A DNA stretch of 64,000 bases from Halicephalobus mephisto (lineage: Eukaryota > Nematoda > Chromadorea > Rhabditida > Panagrolaimidae). A model generated the notes under the pieces. The model did not search any database. It was not told the DNA's origin and saw nothing but the letters and a program-made list of their open reading frames with translations. Shown here piece after piece: positions 55,590 through 64,000 of the stretch. The stretch covers positions 62,001 through 126,000 of the forward strand of contig SWDT01000058.1 in assembly GCA_009193035.1 (NCBI GenBank), read 5' to 3'. Made by a program: the position numbers and the translations under genes. Each line of letters begins with the position of its first letter. Within the stretch, counting starts at the first letter, position 1.

Positions 55590-58562
55590 TTATCTGACAT
55601 ACGTGTATCTTTTCCTGGGATCAATGTCGGATATCGCGTTGAACGAGCAGAAGTTTTCATTGTTGAGGGTTTGTAGCCTCAGGTTGTCTATTGCGAAGTA
55701 GAGGTTCTGTTTCACGTTCCCAGCAATAAAGTATATTTTCTCGCTGGCTGAGTTGAGAAGGACCTTCTGATCCGTCAACCAGTACTCGGTCGGTCGGAGA
55801 GGGGGGTTAGAGTAGGGACAGTCTTGCAAGGAATTGATACAAACCTGAAAAACCAGTGTATTTCTCCTCATAAAAACTAATACACCTTCGTTCTACTGAT
55901 ACACAAAATCCCTTCATATCTTCCCAGTAATACGGTGAAAATCTTCAAATCCCAATTTCTCTGTCAATTCCAACGTCTAATTTAATTTTAAAAATTAAAT
56001 TAAAAAATCCAAAACATGCTTAAAACAGCAAAAATATTTTTCCAGAAATCTACTAAAAATCTAAATGTAAAATAATCTACTATTTTTGTGATAGGAATTT
56101 AGTTGTGGATTTTGGAACAGTATTCGTCAAATCTCATTTTTGTTTAATAATTAATTTTGAAGATTTCGTAACTTTTAAAATACTGACGAAAATCTAAATA
56201 CACAAAAAAAAGTAAAAATAAAATTAAATTAAATTTTTATATTCTTTTAGATTTGTGAATTTCGTACATTAAAAATAGTTTAGAAAATTTTAAAAATAAT
56301 AAAAATGGAATTTCAAAGGTTTATTATTTTTAAAAATTTCGTACTAATCAGATTTGAATTTGCAATTTTTTATATTTTAGATCATTTTTTAGAACAAATC
56401 TTTTTTTTTACTAAACGCTAGTATTCTCTGGTCAGTAATCAATTTTTAAAAATCCGTTATTTAATCGCGATTATTTTTTAGGTTTTTTGCATTAATCTCA
56501 AAATGAGCTGTCTATTGAGACCAAATTTGACAGGATTTAAAACTCCTAGAAATCGACTGTCACTCTCTGCACTTGTTCCATTTCCTTTGAAAACTGCCAT
56601 AAATCCAGTCATTGTTGACCCGGATATTTTCAGACAAATTGTGGCGTAAAAGAAGTGACTAAACGTTTGATCTTCTGTTGGAAAAGAGAAAGTCCATTTT
56701 TTCCAAGAACAAATACTCGAAAAAATTACCTTTAATTGAGGTCCCATCGACCGTTCATAGAGGTCGAAAGTGAGGTAAGCTGGTTCTGACAGCCGGAATC
56801 TGGCGGATTCCAACACGAACACTTCTGAGGAGAAATCGTTGTTGTCCAAACCAATGTAGACATAACCCGCTGAAAGGAGTACTGTAGACAGGTTTAAAAA
56901 TAATAAAAACTTACAAGTTTTATTATCGCCAGGATTGTGTCGATGAACTCCGGTGTGGGGGTTCCCGAGGAGACCCTGGCCGAGTTTCCAGGCTGCTCTG
57001 AAATATGAAAAAGTTATAATTCGAAATAATTTTGCAATTCTGGCAAACTTAGATCTCGAGGAAAAAATACAAACATAAAGTAGTTCAAATTTGAATATTC
57101 AGATAGTTCCATCTCTCGAAACGAAAAAACTCACGTTCCACCCAATCCGCTGAGTCTGTAGAAACAAGCATCTCCGTAGTTGAAGCTGCAAGTCAAGGCT
57201 TTGCAGGCCTCCATCGGTGTCTCCTTGTCGAAATCAGGTCTCACAGCAGGGGGTTCTTCTCCATCGTCTGCTACGGTATTATCTGGAAGGATCTCCTTGC
57301 TCTCTAGGGGTTTCTGAAGCGAAAGAGTCTCCAAAGTAGGCTCTATCCCTCCAATTACCGCTTGTTTCGGAGTAGTTGGATCAAAGTTATCCAACCCTGG
57401 AAGACTGTCGAGGTTTTCCGCATTGAAGTTGGATGTTCCTTCTGCCCGGAGTTTCTGGAAGTCGCCAGAGCTGTTGTCATCAATCAATTCGCAAATAGTT
57501 CCCTCATAGACCACGTTGTCTAAGAGGACGATATCAGAATCCCCTATGTGGTCGATTTGGATTCTTATTCTGAAAGGCTTCAGATTCCCAGGAATTTCGA
57601 AAGTAAGAGGATTAATGTCCAGTCTTGACTCTTCGCAATTGGGTTCCAATGTGTCTTCAGAAATGACGCAAATCTTCAACACCGGAGTCTCGTTGTTCGC
57701 CCAGTAGTCGAACTTGAGTGTGGACTTTTCGTACTGACAAGGAATGGAGGTTTCGAGCATGACCGAGCCCTCCGTAAACGTCTGCTCCCCTCCGACCACC
57801 AGGAAATGATCGGTAAAGGGGAAAGAACGGTCAGAAGTGCAGTCGAATCTGTCCAAATCCAGAGTCGTCTCGAAGCCGGCTCTGTGGAAAACCTGAGGGC
57901 TGTTCAGAGGGACAGAGTACCAGGCACAATCGTCGTCAGCTGTGTCGAAAGAACAAGAAAGTTTCCCTCCTTGGATCACTGGTCTAGGTTGAGGATCTCC
58001 GGGGACTTCGTAAATTGTCGCCAATTGTCGAAGTTCTAAAAAAAAATAATAATTTCATTTTAAAAATTTAAATATTCCACCATGAGCTCTGTAGATCCCG
58101 AAATCAGCTCTTCCGCACTTTGCTGCTCTCATCTCCGTGTCCAGATTGGCAGCCCCTAAGGCTCGATGTCTAGCTGCCGCGAAGGACCCCGATCCAGTGC
58201 AAGAGTTTATGCCTAAATCAACAGCATTACCGTAATCAAATAACAAATATAAACACTATTTGCTAGATTTCGTGTGAGGACCAATAATTCATTTCCTCTA
58301 AATTAATAAAATTTTAATTTTACGTGATTTAATACTGTATTTTCGATATTAAAACAATTTCCAAAAATAACCATAATTTTTAGAAATATATTTCAGAAGA
58401 AAAACCATTTCTGAACTACTTGGTCTTTTTACAGACTAGTGTCCAGGAACCCCACTGGTACCCTGTCCCCCAACCTAGGCTCTGAAGTAAAAAGGAATCA
58501 AAACTACCTCTGATCCAAAGAATAACCCCGAAAATACAAATCAAGGCCTTCTTCGCGGTCAT
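55590..58562 (-). CDS. Secreted protein with two tandem MAM-like domains
   Basis: The ATG at 58562 opens MTAKKALICIFGVILWIR, a signal peptide cut by an intron. A short cysteine exon follows (INSCTGSGSF, AAKCGRADFG). The first MAM-like domain is LSCSFDTADDDCAWY, STLKFDYWANNETPVLKICV and DSDIVLLDNVVYEGTIC. A Ser/Pro/Glu linker leads to a second: LTCSFNYGDACFYRL, AYLTFDLYERSMGPQLK|VCINSLQDC and LYFAIDNLRLQ. The internal match of PVLKICV to PQLKVCI supports joining the last exon (55851-55590) across an AT-rich intron of about 880 bases. MAM domains mediate extracellular adhesion. No transmembrane segment follows, so the protein is probably secreted into the matrix. The specific family is not identified. 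Confidence 0.78.
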
Positions 58563-58608
58563 CTTATGTACAGTATCATCAATCTCGGAATTCCTCTGCA
58601 AGAGATCG

Positions 58609-58616
58609 CTTTTATA
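58609..58616 (-). promoter_or_regulatory. TATA box of the MAM gene
   Basis: TATAAAAG on the minus strand, 47 bases upstream of the ATG. Confidence 0.5.
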
Positions 58617-59612
58617 ATATCGTTAAAAAACAAACAAAACTCGTTAACCCGAAAACCCGAAATTGGAATAAATTAAAAAATAAAATTTCACACGTTTTTT
58701 AACTTTTTTTATTGAAAGTAAATAATTTCAAAATCGAAGACGGATAACTCGGACGGACCTTATTTTTTGTCGAAGGTCAATTGGGCAGGTGGATAATTCA
58801 CAAAATTTAATTTGAAACGCGTGAAGCAATCGGAGAGGCAAAGTCAAGGTAATAGAGAATTGTTGCGCGATCGCCTCAATTGACTCAAACAAAAACGAAA
58901 TTTCCGAGCAACTGACCCAGATCCCCCTCTGCTGGAGGCGATCAACGTCGTTTTGACTTAATCCTGGAAGAGAAATTTCAAAATAAATACTCAAGCAGTT
59001 CAAGATGATCGAGTACGGTTCAACCGTGGAACGGATTTATTTCGATCTTTTGGATTAAGTGAAATTATGTCAAAGATCAGCAATTACTCGAAACTAAAAA
59101 ATAAATAAAGTCGAACCATCTGATCTACAGTAATCAATGCTGAAAACAAAAAGTCAAGATCCTTAAATTTCATGAACATAAGGGGAAGGAACAGCTGGAG
59201 GTAGGTATTCATTTTAGAAAAGTTTAAAAAGTACCCGAGGACACCCTTTAGGAAATTCTCAGTTATGCTAGAACCTAACCGGCATTTTCTAGAAAATTCC
59301 AAAAATCGACAACCTCAGATCTTTCACTTTCTCTTGCGGCCCTCCTTCCTCCAAGGAAAACCACAAATAGAGCGGAATAATCAACTTGATCGGCCGTCCT
59401 TTCCACATGCCCATTTCACAATCCGTGATTTTGAAAGTGAAATTCTTATTTGCAATCACACACATCTCATTGAAGATTCTTTGAGGAAGGAGAAAAAGTG
59501 TCCAAATCCGGTCTTGGTGCTTTCCAATCCTCTTGAAACCACCAATGGGTTTGAATGTTGGTGATGTTATTATCGCACAACGTTTAGCAGAGTAACAGAG
59601 AGGTCTGTCACT
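58617..59612. other. Intergenic region, no gene recognised
   Basis: About 1 kb, AT-rich. Open frames on both strands lack family resemblance and signal peptides. Confidence 0.4.
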
Positions 59613-59684
59613 CCCGGTTTCTTGTGCTTCGAACCAAGGCTTGTTAACTTCAAGTCCAGAATCAAACCACTGCGCCACGGAAAA
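59613..59684 (-). ncRNA. tRNA-like pseudogene or tRNA-derived SINE head
   Basis: On the minus strand, an A-box match TGGCGCAGTGG (59677-59667) and a B-box match GGTTCGAAGCA (59635-59625) lie 31 bases apart, the normal tRNA spacing. The acceptor and T stems do not pair (5' end TTTTCCG has no complementary 3' end), so this is not a working tRNA. It could be a decayed tRNA or the head of a SINE. Confidence 0.4.
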
Positions 59685-60223
59685 GTCGCGTTCTCTCTTC
59701 CGAGGAGAATGGGTTCTTTTTGTTTTACTTTGTGCCCAACATGTATTTCCCGACTTTCCTGACATCCAATCCCTCTAAATCTACTGTTTGCGTCATAAGT
59801 ACTATTTTGAATTTGCAAAAATCTATTTTTACACAAGGAAATTATCTGCAATCATTGAACCATCTGAAGTACTTCCTTCCGTAATAATTTTACAAGAACA
59901 AATCAGGAATTTTACGCTCGAAAAAACACAAATCTGCAAGGTCCCGTCGCGAAAGCTATTAACTGGTCTGTTTCGAAGAGTACACACAATCCTTGAACTT
60001 TGGTTGCCAAAAGAAAGATGATTTCACCGGTCCAATACAGTACTACGACTTAAATTGTTGTTTTTCATAAACTTTTTTGAAAATAAAGTTTGTCTTCATG
60101 TACGTAATACATACAAAAAGAAATAAAACAGATTAAGGAAATACTGAAAGTTACGGTAGAAGCAGCAAAGCCACCACCTACGTCAGGACTCAAGTTGAAG
60201 AACTAAATTTGTTCTTTTACTTT

Positions 60224-60545
60224 TTAAACGAAATCTACAAATTCACAAGCACTGAATGCAATTTCGAATAATGGCTCAATTAGTGGATTTGGACTTCGTT
60301 TTTTAATTCCAAATAAACCACTAAATTTCCACTCAACAGACAAATCTGGCTCGTTGAACCGCAAGAGTTCAATTTCTCTAATGACTGTTTCATGTTTGTC
60401 CTCCTGCTTCTTGACTCTTCCAGAATTTCCATTTGGGGCTCCCGGTGTCAGTTTTCCTTTTCTTTTGTCTCCAATCCTCCATATTTGGGAACTAAAGACA
60501 GAAAGAAACGGAAGCGTCTGTATTTTCTGATTTGATTTTGTTCTT
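60224..60545 (-). other. Unassigned open segment, possible terminal exon
   Basis: About 107 codons are open on the minus strand without an ATG, reading SSQIWRIGDKRKGKLTPG, REIELLRFNEPDLSVEW and IEPLFEIAFSACEFVDFV before a stop at 60226-60224. A TTTCTGTCTTTAG acceptor lies inside it near 60494. Another open segment lies upstream at 60626-60814, but I could not join the two in phase with good splice sites. It may be a real exon or chance. Confidence 0.25.
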
Positions 60546-60840
60546 TATTTTTTAAAATGGAATTTCCACGAAAATCCCGAAATTACGGCTCAATGACGTC
60601 AGTCTGATTAGCAAAACGGATGAAACTAAAGTTGTTTGTTGATTTTACAGGGATTTTTGATTGTAAATCCGAATAGATCCTTGCAAAATCCGACTCCCTC
60701 AACTGCTGTCGAGTTCTTTGCAAACAAATTTTTCCTGGACATAGACAAAAATTTTCCGTTCGTGGGAATTTTAATTTCAAAGGTAAAATTTTTGTGAATG
60801 TCTTCTGTGGCCAAGTTTCCTCACTGCTGTTGTCAGACAC

Positions 60841-61288
60841 TGACGTCTACCGTAGTCTAGGGAGTCATATTTGTTTCCGACTTGTGGTTATTCTGTCTGT
60901 ATTATTTTTATCGTTTTTCTTATTTTTAAGGATAAATATGAGCATTTTGCCAGACTGATGTTGTCGATTTTCGTAATTTAATAGTTTTTTGGATTTTGAA
61001 TTTATCCAGAATTTTATATATTCCGATGTCGGGATACTATATTACTTCTGCCCTTCGAAACTCGTCATTTATTCTTTTGGAAAATTGAGTCATGTTCCCT
61101 TGCCTTGAGGCATCTTGGAAACTTCATCTTTGTTGACAAAAAAGCTCTAATAATATTTGAACAAACAAATTTGGAAAATTTCAGGAGGAGATTTTATCTA
61201 GATAAATCGACTTCCGAAAGGCTGTTGTGTGACAAAGAGCAATCTTCCGGCCTGTTTGATCCTCTCACCTGCGAACAAACATGGCACA
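60841..61288. other. Region upstream of the receptor kinase gene
   Basis: About 450 bases with no convincing exon. An earlier start exon of the receptor kinase could lie here. Confidence 0.35.
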
Positions 61289-63703
61289 ATGCCGACGGCC
61301 GACTCTCACACTGGCACTCACCCTGAGAGTCTAGCTCCTTATCTGCCACATAACTGCCATCGACAGCAAGTGAGCCGGACGCGTTTATCCTCTTCCACGT
61401 TTTCAACAAGCCCCGTGTCGGCTAGTTTCGTCAGAAGGTTATTCCAAATATGCCTCTTGTTTTTATTCGTCCTCCACCCAACTTCAGCAACTCCGATTTC
61501 GAATACGGATCCACCCCGAAACGACAACGATACGGTAGGGTTCATTGTAGAGTTGTTAATTTTCGACAGTAACTTCCTCAACTTTTTTCCAGACTCGTAC
61601 CCGTCGGACTCTTCTCGACCCTCCAAAAAGCCCCGTGATTCCCTCGACAAGTCCTCATCGACCTCTGGATCGGGATCCGACAACTCTCGACTGTCCCTGT
61701 CCAGTGCCCCAGAACCGCTGTTTTGCCTCCCGAGACATGGTTCGGATTCGTCCTCAATTTCCCCTAAAAAACGTCGATCAATCTTTTCTTGCTTTGGATT
61801 CTGAAGGCAATCCGGGTGACTTCAGCTGGCCGCAATCCGTCCAGCTAACCATTATCTTAGAATCGGATGAATTTGATCTTTCTCAATACTACTATTCTCT
61901 AGTTCCAGATTTTCTGTTTTTTCATTGGTTACCCTCAAGTCACGACAACGAAGATCCCCTGTTCGAGAGACCTGTTTTTTCCGGGACCGATTTTTCCTCC
62001 GAAAAATATGGTCCTAAACTGAAACTACGGTCAAAAGTGTTTTTGCATTTTCTGTTTCCTGAATCCGTTGTTCTGATGAGGTCCACTTTCGAGTTCCGAC
62101 TGAAGCAACTGAGACACAACTGGTGTGACCAGACCCTCGTCTTCGATCCTCAGCTGAGATCCCAAGTCCTGTTCGCTTGTGAGGAAACGAGTGACCAAAA
62201 TTGCTTCAAAGCTATTCCCCGTAAGTTGTGGGTTACTGTAAAAAGTGTTTTCCTATATAGTTTCAAAGATTATTTCGGAAAAATAATATACTTTAATATG
62301 CAAATTGAAATAGCTTCCGAAATCACCTTCGGTCTTGTCACGGAAATTGAAGCAGTTTTTAGAATAATCTATCATTTCGACATGAAAATCTTAGTACTTC
62401 TTGAAACTGCCTTTGGTCTCAATGCGAAAACGGAAATTATTTCCGAGACCAATCTTTGGTCTCAACACGAAAATTTCAATGACTTTTGAAATTATTTTTG
62501 GTTTTATCACGAAATCTTCCTTTAAGAAAACCTTCTTTGCAGCTCATTCTCCCTTCTGCGTCACTCCAGATAACGTCTCGACTTCTCTCGTGGAGCGAAA
62601 AGGCTGGGAAACCCTCATCGATGTCAAGTTGAACGAACTTCCTTTGGACAACCCGCTTCTCCCTAACCCCAACATGCAGTACACTGCCCTATATGGTCCT
62701 TGTGCCACTCAACTCCAGACCTTCGGATTCCACTTGGGTATCAAACTGAAAAAAGACCGATGTCAGCTCAGGATAGACTCTATTTGGAAGAAGAACATTT
62801 GCCAGACCCCCTTTAGCAACTGTGTAACCGGGGTTCGATTAAAACTCACTTTTAAAGATTAATCAAATCCACTTCAGTCAGTAATCCAGGTTCCTCGTGT
62901 CTATGCCACGGTGAAGTACGGTATTCTTCTGTGCATTTTCCACAAGAACATGGAGTTCCCCAACAACATAACGATGTTGAAACAGCTGGCCCTGGCCCGG
63001 GTTGTAGAGATTCCCGTCCATCTGATGCACAACACTCCGAATCTCACTAAGAATGACGGGGAAATTCGGACTTTCCTCGCTTACGGTTCCATTTTGGTGA
63101 TTTTATTCAGTTTGTTGATGATAACCCTAATCCAGAAGAGGAGACAAAGGAAACCTCTGGCTGCTAACATGCTGCAATTTTTAAAGTAGTTTAATTTCTA
63201 GAATTTCGTAATTATGTTTCTTTATCGGATGTTTCAGAGCCGACGAATGGGAACTAGATGAACCCGACGTCCTGATTCACTTTGTCCACAAAATCGGCAA
63301 CGGCTCCACTTCTGAAGTCTACAAAGGTCAGTTTTAACTCCATTCAACTAAACCCTAGAACTCCCTTGGTTATTCAGGAAAACTCTCGAAAGACTTCAAA
63401 ACCCCCGCCAATGGTCCCGTTGTCCTCGATGAATCCCAACAAGTAGCTATCAAGATCCTCAAAAAGAATATAACAGAAACCCAAAAATCCGAGTTTTTGT
63501 CGGAAATGGAGATCAACAAGCTCATCGGAAGACACAACAGAATCGTCAATTTGATTGGTAACCTACCGTAATCAGTTAACACACATCAATTTCCAATTGC
63601 AGGAGTGATGCAGCTTAGAAAACCGCCATTGATCGTTTTCGAGTACTGTCCGAACGGGGATTTGAGGAGGTTTCTGCACAAGAGCCGACAGTACATCTGG
63701 GAG
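61289..63703 (+). CDS. Receptor tyrosine kinase, 5' part (continues past the window)
   Basis: Exons read: 61289-61534, 61593-62220, 62543 to about 62829, 62878-63188, 63240-63327, 63379-63559 and 63602-63703. Phases join. The start at 61289 is uncertain: a hydrophobic stretch (LFQICLLFLFVLHPTSA) lies about 60 residues in, so a later start or another first exon is possible. The ectodomain, about 500 residues, has scattered cysteines but no recognised domain. A transmembrane segment (YGSILVILFSLLMITLI) and stop-transfer KRRQRKP precede the kinase: HKIGNGSTSEVYKG (P-loop), VAIKILKKN (lysine), SEMEINKLIGRHNRIVNLIG (helix C) and LIVFEYCPNGDLRRFLHKS. The lobe with HRD and DFG lies beyond the window. 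The nearest nematode types are the KIN-16 or VEGFR/FGFR-like groups, not resolved here. Confidence 0.75.
62300..62540. repeat. Degenerate repeat inside the receptor kinase intron
   Basis: Words of the type GAAAT..CTTCCGAAATCACCTTYGGTCT recur with CACGAAAATT, at about 62309, 62400, 62437 and 62485. The intron 62221-62542 stays open in the upstream exon frame for most of its length. Confidence 0.4.
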
Positions 63704-64000
63704 GTGAGGGTGTTCGTGTCGGGACCGAGCATAGGATAAAGGAGGGAAATAGGTGATCATTGATGCAATGCTTATTTAATTGCTCTAACTACGCAGAACT
63801 ACAATAACAAGAGGGCCGTAATCTGCAGCACAGATAAGCTATCAGTCCTGGGAGTTAGTCATAAAACGTCCGTGTGTCATGATGTCACGTTAGGGTCCGT
63901 ATTGTCAGTTCACAGTGACCGAAGAAATTTAATTTTTTAGGAAAATTAATTCCTGAATTAAATTGAGATATTTCAAAATCAGATTCATGACTGTTTTTCT
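63704..64000 (+). other. Receptor kinase intron with a possible further exon
   Basis: After the donor at 63704 a TACGCAG acceptor at 63790-63796 opens a frame in phase that reads NYNNKRAVICSTDKLSVLG and continues to about 63943. It would be a kinase-insert segment. Not confirmed. Confidence 0.3.

Noticed and set aside
56478..56730. Read-through extension of the second MAM exon
   Set aside because: The GTAATTT donor after QLK joins perfectly to VCINSLQDC, matching the first MAM domain; the extension has no similarity.
59289..59765. 158-codon minus-strand frame
   Set aside because: It runs through the tRNA-like sequence, and no domain, signal peptide or splice partner was found.

Overview
The window is eukaryotic nuclear DNA, most likely from a nematode. 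Every sizeable gene is broken by short introns (often 40-50 bases) with GT donors and nematode-style TTTCAG acceptors. Genes are tightly packed on both strands, and several start codons sit a few bases after an acceptor-like TTTCAG or TTAG, as expected for spliced-leader trans-splicing. Gene content also points to nematodes: a giant ankyrin-WGR-PARP protein of the PME-5 type, PAR-1, GSP-1 and a UNC-42/Prop1-like homeobox gene. I cannot name a genus. All exon joins were made by eye from reading frames, splice consensus and family motifs.

Layout. 0-9 kb: the 3' part of a GT49 glycosyltransferase, whose stop overlaps the stop of a convergent S10 serine carboxypeptidase; a germinal-centre MAP4K kinase on the minus strand; and an SLC35B1-type ER nucleotide-sugar/ATP transporter. 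9-19 kb: a gene-poor stretch holding one tentative small secreted protein and a hairpin, then the polarity kinase gene par-1 with kinase, UBA and KA1 exons. 19-28 kb: a secreted C-type lectin, a PP1 catalytic subunit (gsp-1-like) followed by ATP synthase subunit e, and a homeobox gene with a 1.5-kb first intron.

28-35 kb: an unknown secreted protein, a REPS/EH-domain endocytosis protein downstream of a POLE3-like histone-fold gene (possible operon), the DEAD-box helicase DDX47, and an SLC35A3-type Golgi sugar transporter. 35-46 kb: a mucin-like secreted protein, an SLC5 sodium cotransporter, an unknown membrane protein, an SLC2-like sugar transporter, and two unknown small genes. Two copies of a 310-bp sequence, in opposite orientation and about 99.7% identical, bracket the mucin-like and SLC5 genes. 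46-55 kb: an intron-containing histone H2B and the 7.4-kb pme-5-like PARP gene. 55-64 kb: a secreted MAM-domain protein, a gene-poor stretch with a tRNA-like sequence, and the 5' part of a receptor tyrosine kinase that runs off the window.

Most genes are ordinary conserved housekeeping, signalling or transport genes. The parts least explained by standard annotation are the inverted 310-bp element pair, the hairpin/AGTCACTATCC motif family, palindromic CTGGCGCCAG elements, the 20-bp palindrome in the homeobox intron, several stop-free introns whose length is a multiple of three, and the unknown secreted or membrane proteins. I saw no bacterial operons, CRISPR arrays, viral genes or toxin genes.
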